Notes: generated from the letters alone by a model not told the origin. Counted from the first letter of the stretch, positions 48,187-56,580 are shown. The stretch: 64,000 bases of DNA from Nonomuraea terrae (GCF_004348995.1 NZ_SMKQ01000017.1:1-64000); one strand, 5' to 3'. Program-made: numbers and translations.

Positions 48187-49596
48187 ATGTTCAAGAGGAT
48201 GCCCGGCGACGAGCCGCACCGCATCGTCTCCACCACCCCCGATACGGCGGTGGTCTTCAAACCGGCCGTGGTGCAGACCCCGGCCATCATCACTCTGGTC
48301 CTCTTCCTCGTCCGGTTCGTAGCCGGTCTTTTCCGTCTGGTCTGGCGGCATCCAGTCGCGCTGGCGGCAATCACCCTTCCGGCTGGGCTCTGCCTCGTGT
48401 ACGGCTGGCGCGCCGCGCTGCTGCTCGTCGTTCCGGCTCTCGTGGCCATGGGCGCCTGGGCGATGCTCGACAGGCCGACGTTCAAGCGGTGGATCGGCTG
48501 GCGGCTGCTCGCCTTCGCCCGCTGGTTCTGGATCTACCGGCGGCACTGGCAACCGGTCATGGCCGTCGCCGGTCTCGCTCGGCACATACGCGGACGGGAG
48601 TACATTCCGCGGCTGGTCAGGGTCACCTCCGACTCCTGGGCCGACAGGCTCACCGTTCGCATGCTCGACGGCCAGGCGGTCAAGGACTGGTCCGACCGGA
48701 TCGAAAACCTGTCGCATGGCTTCGGGTCGGAGTCGTGCCGCGTCTCGGTCGCCAAGGCCGGTCACCTCGTGCTGACCTTCCCACGTCACGATCCACTGGC
48801 TACGCCGACAGCAGCGCTTCCAGTCCCGGATACGCCGACTGTCGGGCCGGTCGAGATCGGTAGGCAAGAGGACGGCTCACCGTGGCTCCTCCGGCTGCAC
48901 GGGACTCATGTCCTCGTCGCCGGTGCTACTGGAGCGGGCAAGGGCTCGATCATCTGGTCAGCGATTCGCGGTCTGATGCCTGCGATGCGTGCCGGCCTGG
49001 TCGAGGTCTGGGCGCTCGACCCGAAGCTGATGGAGCTGTCGTACGGCAGGGCTCTCTTCGGCGGTCGGTACGCGGCCGATCCCGCTGAGTGCGCTGACCT
49101 GCTCGATGAGGCCGTGAGCGTCATGCACAAGAGGGCGGCTCGCTTCGCCGGGGTTCAGCGGTCGCACACACCCACCCTCGATGATCCCTTCGTCCTGGTC
49201 GTGGTCGACGAGGTGGCGTTCCTGACCGCCTACCAGTCCGACAGGCAGCTCAGGCAACGCATCTCGGCTGCCCTGGCCACGCTGACCACTCAAGGGCGCG
49301 CGGTCGGCGTCGGCGTCCTGGCGGCACTCCAGGACCCTCGCAAGGAGGTCATGAACATTCGCAACCTCTTCCCGGACAAGATCGCTCTACGGCTGGACGA
49401 GTCGGAGCAGGTGGACATGGTGCTCGGTGACGGGGCACGAGATCGCGGCGCGCTGGCCGACCGCATCTCTCCTCGTCCTGAGCGTGGCGCTGGCGTCGGA
49501 TACGTGCGGCTGGAGAGCAGCCCCGATCCGATCCGTGTCCGCGCCGCGTACGTCTCCGACGACGACATCCGCGCGATGGTCGGTGAGGTCCGATGA
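48187..49596 (+). CDS. FtsK/SpoIIIE-type DNA transfer ATPase (TraB/TraSA-like)
   Basis: This 469-residue protein has two N-terminal membrane segments (IITLVLFLVRFVAGLFRLVW; LAAITLPAGLCLVYGWRAAL), then an FtsK-type ATPase domain with Walker A GATGAGKGS and Walker B FVLVVVDEVAFL. A conserved LTTQGRAVGVGVLAALQDPR follows. In actinomycete elements this single protein moves double-stranded DNA between mycelia. It is followed by a coupled small gene and the replication initiator. Confidence 0.92.
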   Translation: MFKRMPGDEPHRIVSTTPDTAVVFKPAVVQTPAIITLVLFLVRFVAGLFRLVWRHPVALAAITLPAGLCLVYGWRAALLLVVPALVAMGAWAMLDRPTFKRWIGWRLLAFARWFWIYRRHWQPVMAVAGLARHIRGREYIPRLVRVTSDSWADRLTVRMLDGQAVKDWSDRIENLSHGFGSESCRVSVAKAGHLVLTFPRHDPLATPTAALPVPDTPTVGPVEIGRQEDGSPWLLRLHGTHVLVAGATGAGKGSIIWSAIRGLMPAMRAGLVEVWALDPKLMELSYGRALFGGRYAADPAECADLLDEAVSVMHKRAARFAGVQRSHTPTLDDPFVLVVVDEVAFLTAYQSDRQLRQRISAALATLTTQGRAVGVGVLAALQDPRKEVMNIRNLFPDKIALRLDESEQVDMVLGDGARDRGALADRISPRPERGAGVGYVRLESSPDPIRVRAAYVSDDDIRAMVGEVR

Positions 49597-49745
49597 CGCT
49601 GGCTTACTTCCTCGACGGCCTCCGCTGCGCTTCGTGCGGCGCGCTGAACGTCCTGTGGCTCGACACGGTGCGTGGCCTGGTCGAGTGCTCTGAGTGCGGA
49701 CAGACCGCGCTCACGTTTCCCGAGGTCGGAGAGGAGGTCCGTTGA
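49593..49745 (+). CDS. 50-residue two-CxxC zinc-ribbon protein
   Basis: Starting at the ATG that overlaps the transfer-ATPase stop (ATGA), it encodes MTLAYFLDGLRCASCGALNV then CSECGQTALTFPEVGEEVR. The pair CASC and CSEC would bind one zinc ion. Its stop overlaps the TTG start of the replication initiator (TTGA), so three genes are tightly coupled. A small accessory protein for transfer or replication is likely. Confidence 0.7.
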   Translation: MTLAYFLDGLRCASCGALNVLWLDTVRGLVECSECGQTALTFPEVGEEVR

Positions 49746-51310
49746 CCGACCGCAAGACTCCGCGCGCTGTCCGCATGGCCCAGCCGCTCGCCCGCGACGT
49801 GGCCAAGGAGATCGCCAAGCTTCACGGCGTCTGCATCCGGCCCGTGGCACTCAGGCGGCTCGACATGACGACCGGCAAGTCGGAGGTCGTCGATGTCCCG
49901 TGCGGCTCACCGCTGGAGAGCAAGTGTCCTCCGTGCGCCAAGCGCAACCGGCAACTCCGCATGGCACAGTGCCGCGAGGGCTGGCACCTCGACGAGGAGC
50001 CGATCATCACACCGGACGAACCGACCGACGGGCAGCGCTGGCTCGTCGAGTTCCGCGCCGACATGCAGGCCAAGTGTGATGAGGAGGCAAAGGCCGGCGG
50101 CGACACCTCGGACCTGGACGCCGTGCTCACCGGGCTCGACATCGAGATCAACGAGGCCGGGATGCGCGGGAACGTGGTGGGCCGCACGGGCTCCAAGCGG
50201 GTCCGCTCGACCAAGCGCCGCCAGGACGCGCCCGACCTACCCAAGCGGAAGATGTCGAGCACGACCCTGGGCCGGACCTTCGAGGCGGCGGACGGCAGGA
50301 CCTACCGGCCTTCTCTGTTCGTCACCCTCACCCTGCCGAGCTACGGCAAGGTCATGAACGGCGTGCCCGTCGATCCGGACACGTACGGCTACGTTCGGGC
50401 AGCCCGTGACGCGCTGCACTTCTCCAAGCTCGTGGACCGGTTCGTGCAGAACCTTCGCCGCGTCGCTGGCTATGACGTGCAGTACTTCGCCACTGTGGAG
50501 CCTCAGAAGCGGCTCGCTCCGCATCTTCACATGGCCATCCGGGGCACCCTGCCGCGCGCCGAGATGAAGCAGATTGCGGCGGCGACCTATCACCAGGTCT
50601 GGTGGCCTCAGGCGGATGAAGCCCGCTTCGAGGGTGACCACCTGCCCGTCTGGAACGACGGCATCGGCTACGCGGACCCTGCCACGGGCGAGATCCTGCC
50701 CACGTGGGACGAAGCTCTCGACGAGCTCGGCGACGAGCCCATGCACGTGATCCGCTTCGGCGATCAGGTGGACGTCAAGGGCGTGCTCGCCGGATCGCCG
50801 GACGCCGACCAGTGCATCCGGTACCTGTCCAAGTACCTGACGAAGAGCCTCGGCGAGACCCTGGACGGTCAGGCTCAGCGGGAGCACGCGGCCCGCTTCG
50901 TCGATGCCCTGCGTTACGAGCCGTGCTCGCCGACCTGCCCGAACTGGCTGCGGTACGGCGTGCAGCCCAAGAACGCCAAGCACGGCATGATGCCCGGCCG
51001 GTGCAGGTCCAAGGCTCACAAGCCCGAACACCTCGGCTACGCCGGTCGCCGGGTCCTCGTCTCCCGCAAGTGGAGCAACAAGACGCTCGCCGAACACAAG
51101 CAGGACCGCCGTACCTGGGTCCTGGAAGCTCTCGGCCAGCCCGACGAGCGCCCCGACCCGCACCGCTACGTCTGGCAACCGGTCAGACCGGGCGATCCCG
51201 ATCTCGCACCGATCGGCGTCCGGCTCCTTCGATCCATCGCCGAACGCCAGCGATGGCGAGCCCACCTGAGACAGCTCGAAGAACTTTCGGCAAATCCGCA
51301 GGCAGCCTGA
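49742..51310 (+). CDS. Replication initiator protein (RepSA-type, rolling circle)
   Basis: This 522-residue protein starts at a TTG preceded by GGAGAGGAGG. It has an N-terminal Cys pair (CPPCAKRNRQ), the HUH-type motif in APHLHMAIRG, the Tyr motif IRYLSKYLTKSLG, and a Cys-rich segment CSPTCPNWLRYGV. These match RepSA of pSAM2 and other AICE initiators, which nick an origin to start rolling-circle replication of the excised element. Its presence makes the element an AICE rather than a simple island. Confidence 0.9.
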   Translation: MTDRKTPRAVRMAQPLARDVAKEIAKLHGVCIRPVALRRLDMTTGKSEVVDVPCGSPLESKCPPCAKRNRQLRMAQCREGWHLDEEPIITPDEPTDGQRWLVEFRADMQAKCDEEAKAGGDTSDLDAVLTGLDIEINEAGMRGNVVGRTGSKRVRSTKRRQDAPDLPKRKMSSTTLGRTFEAADGRTYRPSLFVTLTLPSYGKVMNGVPVDPDTYGYVRAARDALHFSKLVDRFVQNLRRVAGYDVQYFATVEPQKRLAPHLHMAIRGTLPRAEMKQIAAATYHQVWWPQADEARFEGDHLPVWNDGIGYADPATGEILPTWDEALDELGDEPMHVIRFGDQVDVKGVLAGSPDADQCIRYLSKYLTKSLGETLDGQAQREHAARFVDALRYEPCSPTCPNWLRYGVQPKNAKHGMMPGRCRSKAHKPEHLGYAGRRVLVSRKWSNKTLAEHKQDRRTWVLEALGQPDERPDPHRYVWQPVRPGDPDLAPIGVRLLRSIAERQRWRAHLRQLEELSANPQAA

Positions 51311-51322
51311 GAGGAGGAGATC

Positions 51323-51529
51323 TTGGACCAACTGTTCACCGTCCCGGAAGCGGCCGAACTGCTGCACACCTCGGTTCGCTTCGTCCGCCGACTGATCGCC
51401 GAACGCCGGATCGAGTTCGTGAAGGTCGGGCGGCACGTCCGCATCCGTGAGTCCGCGCTGGTCGCCTTCGTCGTCGCAGGCACCGTCGCTCCCATGACGA
51501 CCTTCGACGCATCCGGGAGGGCCGCCTGA
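51323..51529 (+). CDS. xis: Excisionase (helix-turn-helix, MerR-like)
   Basis: This 68-residue protein begins (TTG) DQLFTVPEAAELLHTSVRFV then RRLIAERRIEFVKVGRHVRI, the winged-helix pattern of AICE excisionases. TTG 51323 is preceded by GAGGAGG. It lies directly between rep and int; its stop overlaps the integrase ATG by one base, as is usual for Xis-Int pairs. It directs the integrase to excision. Confidence 0.85.
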   Translation: MDQLFTVPEAAELLHTSVRFVRRLIAERRIEFVKVGRHVRIRESALVAFVVAGTVAPMTTFDASGRAA

Positions 51530-52851
51530 TGGCGAACAAGGGCAACCACCGCCGTTTCGGCAACATCCGCAAGCGCGAGTCCGGCCGCTACCAGATCCGC
51601 TATCCCGGACCGGACGGCCGGATGCGGACCGGCACCGAGACCTACGAACGCAAGTCCGATGCTGAGCGGGCGCTGTCGTTGATCGAGGCGCAGATCATCA
51701 AGGGCGAATGGAACGATCCAGAACGCGGCAAGGTCAAACTGAGCGACTACGCCGAAACCTGGATCGCCCAGCGCCCTGGCCTGCGACCCCGGACCGTCGA
51801 TCTCTATCGCTGGTTGCTCAAGAAGCACATCGCCCCCTATCTCGGCCACGTTCAGATAGCCAAGATCAGCACATCAACCGTTCGGCAGTGGCGGGCCGAT
51901 CTGCTCGGCAACGGCGTATCGGTGAGCATGACGGCCAAGGCGTACCGGCTGCTGAGGGCCGTACTCATGACCGCCGCCGAGGATGACCGCATCATCCCGC
52001 ACAACCCGTGCCGGATCCGTGGGGCCGGCGACGAGCACGCGGAAGAGCGTCCGGTGCTCGCCGTCTCCCAGGTGTTCGAGCTGGCCGACCGGGTGGGGCT
52101 GCGTCCGATCGGCAATGTCCGCAAGGTCAAGGACGGCGCGTACCGGCTGCGCTTCCGACGACACGGCGAGATGCGGACGCATCCGGAGAGCTTTCTCACG
52201 CGGGCGGAGGCCGACCGGGCGCTGTGGAAGATGGGCATGGAGGGTAAGGCCGACTCCACTCAAGATCGGCGGTTCCGCGCGATGGTGCTTCTGGCCACCT
52301 TCGCCAGCCTGCGTTGGGGTGAGGTCAGCGCGCTACGCCGGATGGACGTCGATCTCAAGGCGCGCACGGTCCGTGTCCGGGTCGCCTTCGTCGAACGCTC
52401 TGCGGGTGGGCTGGTGCTGGGACCACCCAAGTCGAAGGCCGGACGCCGGACGGTCGGCATCCCGCAGAGCATCGTCCCCATCCTCAAAGAGCACATGGAC
52501 ACCTACGTCCGAGACGAGCCGGGCGCGCTGATGTTCCCGGGAGCCAAGGGCGGACCACTTCGCCGGAGTGGCTTCAACAGCCGTACACGCTGGGTGGACG
52601 TGGTCACCGAGATGGGCTTGTCCGGGCTTCATTTCCACGACCTGAGGCACACGGGCAACATGCTGGCCGCCGAGTCCGGCGCGGGCCTCAAGGACCTCAT
52701 GGCGCGCATGGGACATGACAACGTCCGGGCGGCCATGATCTACCAGCACGCCGTGAGAGGAGCCGACGAAATGATCACTGACGCCATCGATCGGCAACTC
52801 GGCACGCGCGACGATGACGGCGACGCAGATGAACTGGTCCCGGCAGGGTGA
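51529..52851 (+). CDS. int: Tyrosine-type site-specific integrase
   Basis: This 440-residue recombinase has an N-terminal arm-binding domain (GNIRKRESGRYQIRYPGPDG, residues ~11-66), a core-binding domain, and a catalytic domain with TFASLRWGE (Arg I), LHFHDLRHTGN (H-x-x-R), ARMGHDN (His/Trp site) and AAMIYQHAVRGAD (Tyr nucleophile). Residues ~195-250 (GNVRKVKDGAYRLRFRRHGE, SFLTRAEADRALWKM) look like a second copy of the arm-binding domain inserted before Arg I. The gene ends 117 bases from the tRNA-Gly gene that is its target. Confidence 0.93.
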   Translation: MANKGNHRRFGNIRKRESGRYQIRYPGPDGRMRTGTETYERKSDAERALSLIEAQIIKGEWNDPERGKVKLSDYAETWIAQRPGLRPRTVDLYRWLLKKHIAPYLGHVQIAKISTSTVRQWRADLLGNGVSVSMTAKAYRLLRAVLMTAAEDDRIIPHNPCRIRGAGDEHAEERPVLAVSQVFELADRVGLRPIGNVRKVKDGAYRLRFRRHGEMRTHPESFLTRAEADRALWKMGMEGKADSTQDRRFRAMVLLATFASLRWGEVSALRRMDVDLKARTVRVRVAFVERSAGGLVLGPPKSKAGRRTVGIPQSIVPILKEHMDTYVRDEPGALMFPGAKGGPLRRSGFNSRTRWVDVVTEMGLSGLHFHDLRHTGNMLAAESGAGLKDLMARMGHDNVRAAMIYQHAVRGADEMITDAIDRQLGTRDDDGDADELVPAG

Positions 52852-52860
52852 TCACGCGCT

Positions 52861-52891
52861 AATGGCCCGCTAATGGCCCGTTAATGGCCCG
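52861..52891. repeat. Three right arm-type repeats of the AICE (AATGGCCCG)
   Basis: AATGGCCCG occurs at 52861, 52872 and 52883, exactly 11 bp apart, between the integrase gene and the hairpin. Two copies of the same unit lie at the other end (42272, 42283). They fit as arm-type binding sites for the integrase N-terminal domain. Confidence 0.72.
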
Positions 52892-52917
52892 TGAAGATCG
52901 AACAGGCCCCGACAAGA

Positions 52918-52959
52918 TCAAAGCCCAGGTACCGAATCCATCGGTCTACCTGGGCTTTC
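52918..52959 (-). terminator. Hairpin terminator after tRNA-Gly and integrase
   Basis: AAAGCCCAGGTA and TACCTGGGCTTT pair around a 16-base loop, just beyond the 3' end of the minus-strand tRNA and after the plus-strand integrase. It is a plausible bidirectional terminator, and related hairpins precede most other att copies. Confidence 0.75.
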
Positions 52960-52967
52960 GTGCTGAG

Positions 52968-53038
52968 AGCGGGTGACGGGAATCGAACCCGCGCTGTCAG
53001 CTTGGGAAGCTGATGTTCTGCCATTGAACTACACCCGC
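52968..53038 (-). tRNA. tRNA-Gly (anticodon CCC), integration target
   Basis: The 71-base minus-strand sequence folds as a full cloverleaf: acceptor GCGGGTG/CACCCGC with discriminator T, D-arm GTTC...GAAC, anticodon stem TCAGC/GCTGA with loop TTCCCAA (anticodon CCC at 53004-53006), and T-arm GCGGG/CCCGT around TTCGATT. The CCA end is not encoded. Bases 52968-53008 are the att sequence copied throughout 15-42 kb. It is the only complete copy, so it must stay functional after each integration. Confidence 0.95.
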
Positions 53039-53138
53039 GTGCGACTCGCGGTCGCCGTCCACCACTGTAGCGGAAACTTGGCGCTCTTCAGCAATCCCGG
53101 ACCCGCAGAGTTTCCGGGCGGGCGGTAAGTTGCTCACC

Positions 53139-53714
53139 GTGCTGCTATCTGACCGTGACATCCTTGCTGAGATCGACGCCGGGCGGCTCTCGCTCGATCC
53201 GTTCGATTCCGAGATGATCCAGCCGTCCAGCATCGACGTCCGGCTCGACCGCTTCTTCAGGGTGTTCGAAAACCATCGTTACCCGCACATCGACCCAGCC
53301 GAGGAGCAGCCGGATCTGACGCGGATGGTCGAGCCCCAGGGGGATGAGCCGTTCATCCTGCATCCGGGGGAGTTCGTGCTGGCCTCCACGTACGAGGTCG
53401 TCTCGCTGCCGGACGATCTGGCCTCGCGGCTGGAGGGCAAGAGTTCGCTCGGCCGGCTGGGGTTGCTGACGCATTCGACGGCCGGGTTCATCGATCCGGG
53501 GTTCAGCGGGCATGTCACGCTGGAGTTGTCGAACGTGGCGACGCTGCCCATCAAGCTGTGGCCGGGAATGAAGATCGGGCAGCTGTGCGTGTTCAGGCTC
53601 AGTTCCCCCGCCGAGCATCCGTACGGGTCCAGCAAGTACGGTTCGCGCTATCAGGGGCAGCGCGGCCCCACCCCGTCGCGGTCGTACCGCAACTTCCACC
53701 GCACGAAGGTTTGA
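53139..53714 (+). CDS. dcd: dCTP deaminase
   Basis: This 191-residue protein begins (GTG) [20 protein letters not shown] and has [20 protein letters not shown], the substrate-binding [20 protein letters not shown] then [17 protein letters not shown], and a C-terminal [17 protein letters not shown]. This is the full-length Dcd/DUT trimeric enzyme converting dCTP to dUTP for thymidylate synthesis. The GTG at 53139 gives the standard LLSDRDI start. It is the first housekeeping gene beyond the tRNA. Confidence 0.95.
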   Translation: MLLSDRDILAEIDAGRLSLDPFDSEMIQPSSIDVRLDRFFRVFENHRYPHIDPAEEQPDLTRMVEPQGDEPFILHPGEFVLASTYEVVSLPDDLASRLEGKSSLGRLGLLTHSTAGFIDPGFSGHVTLELSNVATLPIKLWPGMKIGQLCVFRLSSPAEHPYGSSKYGSRYQGQRGPTPSRSYRNFHRTKV

Positions 53715-53754
53715 GATGAACATCAGGTGAACGTTCGAGGAACGTCGCGGTAAC
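53711..53754. promoter_or_regulatory. PHO box: four consecutive 11-bp repeats
   Basis: TTGAGATGAAC, ATCAGGTGAAC, GTTCGAGGAAC and GTCGCGGTAAC follow each other without gaps. On the minus strand the units read GTTCATCTCAA, GTTCACCTGAT, GTTCCTCGAAC, GTTACCGCGAC, fitting the actinomycete PhoP direct-repeat unit (G-T-T-C-A-C-C...). The site is about 210 bases upstream of the DUF47-pit operon. Confidence 0.8.
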
Positions 53755-53961
53755 CAAGTCTCGTTTCCGTACTGCCAGCAACTCTTCTGAACGACGTCGA
53801 AGGCAGTCCGAGCTGCCAAAAAAGCCCCAAAAGTACGTACATCCTCGGTGTTGCACAACCTACGTCGGGTAGCCAGAAGGCGAACGGGATGTGAAGTTCG
53901 CATTTCGCCTGGTAGGCCATACCCTCTTCCACGGACCATCCCCGCACATCTGGAGAACGAC

Positions 53962-54579
53962 GTGCGCCTGCGTCTCACGCCACGTGAGGACAGCTACTAC
54001 GACCTGTTCGCCGACTCGGCGAACAACCTGGTCACGGCATCCCGCCTGCTGGTGGAGATCATCAGTGACGGCTCGGACAGGGAAGCCCTGGCCGAGAAGA
54101 TGCGCGCCTGCGAGCACGCCGGCGACGAACGCACCCACGCCATCATGAACCGGCTCAACGAGAGCTTCATCACGCCGTTCGACCGCGAGGACATCTACCG
54201 CCTCGCCTCCAACCTCGACGACGTGATGGACGCGATGGAGGCCGCCTCCGACCTGATCGTGCTCTACCAGCTCGACCACCTGCCGAAGGACGTCGTCCGT
54301 CAGGTCGAGGTGCTCGAGCGGGCCGCCGAGCTCACCGCCGAGGCCATGCCACGGCTGCGTTCGATGAAGAACCTCAACGAGTACTGGATCGAGGTCAACC
54401 GCCTGGAGAACCAGGCCGACCAGGTCTACCGCAGGCTGCTGGCCAAGTTGTTCAGCGGCGAGTACGACGCACTCACGGTCATGAAGATGAAGGAGGTCGT
54501 CGACGCCCTCGAACAGGCGGCCGACGCCTTCGAGCACGTCGCCAACACCGTCGAGTCGATCGCGGTCAAGGAAAGCTAG
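53962..54579 (+). CDS. DUF47 (PhoU-like) protein of the Pit phosphate transporter
   Basis: This 205-residue helical protein begins (GTG) RLRLTPREDSYYDLFADSAN and has ACEHAGDERTHAIMNRLNES, TPFDREDIYRLASNLDDVMD, and EVNRLENQADQVYRRLLAKL with Glu/Asp metal-cluster motifs (E..AD). It is the DUF47/PhoU-like partner that accompanies Pit permeases. GTG 53962 is preceded by GGAG. The pit gene starts five bases after its stop. A PHO box upstream predicts phosphate-starvation control. Confidence 0.9.
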   Translation: MRLRLTPREDSYYDLFADSANNLVTASRLLVEIISDGSDREALAEKMRACEHAGDERTHAIMNRLNESFITPFDREDIYRLASNLDDVMDAMEAASDLIVLYQLDHLPKDVVRQVEVLERAAELTAEAMPRLRSMKNLNEYWIEVNRLENQADQVYRRLLAKLFSGEYDALTVMKMKEVVDALEQAADAFEHVANTVESIAVKES

Positions 54580-54583
54580 GCCC

Positions 54584-55588
54584 GTGGACCTCACGCTCGC
54601 CCTCGTCATCGGTGTGGTCGTCATCGCGCTCGTCTTCGACTACACCAATGGCTTCCACGACGCGGCGAACGCCATCGCGACCTCCGTCTCGACCCGGGCA
54701 CTGACGCCCAGGGCCGCGTTGTTCATGGCGGCGGCCATGAACTTCATCGGCGCTCACCTGGGCACACAGGTCGCCCAGACCGTCGGCAGCGGCATCATCG
54801 ACGCGCCGAACGGCTCGCACGGCCTGGTGATCGTGGCCGCGGCGCTCATCGGCGCGATCGTCTGGAACCTGATCACGTGGTATTTCGGGTTGCCCTCCTC
54901 CTCCAGTCACGCGCTCATCGGTGGCCTGGTCGGCTCAGCGCTGGCCTCGGCCAGCGTCGTGCACTGGGACGGCGTTCTCGAGAAGGTCGTCATCCCGATG
55001 ATCCTCTCGCCGCTGGTCGGGTTCTCCCTCGCGGCGTTGATCATGATCGCAATCTACTGGATCTTCCGCAACAGCCAGCCCGGCAAGACCAACCGCGGCT
55101 TCCGCTACACGCAGACGGTCTCGGCCGCCGCCATGGCGCTCGGGCACGGCCTGCAGGACGCCCAGAAGACGATGGGTGTCATCTTCCTGGCCCTCGTCGT
55201 CGGTGACTTCGCCGACCCGGGCGACCCCATCCCGCAGTGGGTCATCCTGGCCGCCGCCGCGGCGATTTCCCTCGGCACGTACGCGGGCGGCTGGCGCATC
55301 ATGCGGACGCTGGGGCGGCGCATCATCGCCCTGGACCCGCCGCAGGGCTTCGCCGCGGAGTCGGCGGCGGCGACCGTGCTGTACGTGGCCGCCATCGGGT
55401 TCGGCGCTCCCATCTCGACCACGCACACGATCACCTCGGCGATCATGGGCGTGGGCGCCACCAAGCGGCTCAGCGCCGTGCGGTGGGGCGTGGCGGGCAA
55501 CATCGTGACCGCGTGGATCCTCACCATCCCGGCCGCCGCCCTCGTCGCCGCGATCTCGTACTTCATCATGCACGCGATCATCGAATAG
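54584..55588 (+). CDS. pit: Low-affinity inorganic phosphate transporter (PiT family)
   Basis: This 334-residue membrane protein has the PiT signature repeated: DYTNGFHDAANAIATSVSTR at the N-terminus, GLPSSSSHALIGGLVGSALA in the first half, and GFGAPISTTHTITSAIMGVG in the second half. About nine membrane helices are visible. It imports phosphate (with metal) by proton symport. GTG start, five bases after the DUF47 gene. Confidence 0.94.
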   Translation: MDLTLALVIGVVVIALVFDYTNGFHDAANAIATSVSTRALTPRAALFMAAAMNFIGAHLGTQVAQTVGSGIIDAPNGSHGLVIVAAALIGAIVWNLITWYFGLPSSSSHALIGGLVGSALASASVVHWDGVLEKVVIPMILSPLVGFSLAALIMIAIYWIFRNSQPGKTNRGFRYTQTVSAAAMALGHGLQDAQKTMGVIFLALVVGDFADPGDPIPQWVILAAAAAISLGTYAGGWRIMRTLGRRIIALDPPQGFAAESAAATVLYVAAIGFGAPISTTHTITSAIMGVGATKRLSAVRWGVAGNIVTAWILTIPAAALVAAISYFIMHAIIE

Positions 55589-55589
55589 T

Positions 55590-56471
55590 TCAGCCGGTGG
55601 GGGCGTACATCACGTCGACGTCCCAGCGGGAGAAGCCGAGTGACTCGTACAGCCTGATGGCCGCCGTGTTGGCCTCGTCCACGTAGAGCATCGCCTGGGC
55701 GAGGCCGCGCGAGCGCAGGTGGGTCAGGCCGGCCAGGGTGAGGGCCCGGCCGAGACCGGTGCCCTGCTGGGAGGGGTCGACGCCGACGACGTACACCTCT
55801 CCCAGGGAGTCGTGGACCTTCGTCCAGTGGAAGCCGGCCGGCCGGTCGCCGCGGACAGCCAGGAAGAAGCCCTCGGGGTCGAACCACGGCTCTCGCTCGC
55901 GCCGCAGCAGGTCGTCCATCGTCCAGGCGCCCTGTTCCGGGTGGTGGGCGAAGGCGGCGGCGTTGACCTTGAGCCACGCCTCCTCGTCACGTCCCGGCAC
56001 GAACGTGCGCAGCGAGACCTCCGGCGGCAGCGTGTAGTCCGGAAGGGGCGCGTCGAGCGGGCGGCGCATCTGCCACAGGCAGCGTACGCGCGCCAGCCCG
56101 AACGAGGCCGCCAGCGCTGCCGCGCCCGCGTGGTCGCCGTGAGCCCACAGGCGCGGGCGCCCGGCGGTGACGTCCATGACCTCGCGCAGCAGGCGCGTGC
56201 CGTGGCCGTGCCGGCGGTGGTCCGGGTGGACGACCAGCTCGACGCTCGCGCCCTCGTCGGCCGGATCGACGTGCGCGTAGCCCACGAGGTCGGCTCCGGC
56301 GTGCAGCAGCAGGGAGCGGGCCCCGGAGTCGCCGCCGTAGCGGACGTGGAGCATCGACTGCTCGTTGAGCGGGTGGACGCCGTCGGCTCGCGCCGCCGCC
56401 TCCACGAGGCCGAGCACCTCGGCGATCTCCTCGTCGTCCAGCCGGGCGGAGACTTTCACGCGCACGTTCAC
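55590..56471 (-). CDS. mshD: Mycothiol synthase
   Basis: This ~293-residue protein contains two GNAT domains: ELVVHPDHRRHGHGTRLLRE in the first and VYVVGVDPSQQGTGLGRALT in the second. LYVDEANTAAIRLYESLGFS ends the second. This is the architecture of MshD, which acetylates Cys-GlcN-Ins in the last step of mycothiol synthesis. GTG 56469-56471 chosen; more GTGs lie nearby. The gene is convergent with pit and identifies the host as an actinobacterium. Confidence 0.9.
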   Translation of the reverse strand: MNVRVKVSARLDDEEIAEVLGLVEAAARADGVHPLNEQSMLHVRYGGDSGARSLLLHAGADLVGYAHVDPADEGASVELVVHPDHRRHGHGTRLLREVMDVTAGRPRLWAHGDHAGAAALAASFGLARVRCLWQMRRPLDAPLPDYTLPPEVSLRTFVPGRDEEAWLKVNAAAFAHHPEQGAWTMDDLLRREREPWFDPEGFFLAVRGDRPAGFHWTKVHDSLGEVYVVGVDPSQQGTGLGRALTLAGLTHLRSRGLAQAMLYVDEANTAAIRLYESLGFSRWDVDVMYAPTG

Positions 56472-56580
56472 AGAACGCCACTCTAGGCGGACGACTGGCA
56501 AACACCGCCAGCAGGTATCCGGATAAATCGTTACCTTTGCGCCATCGGCTGCTCGAGATCAGGTCGTAACGTCTTGGGGC

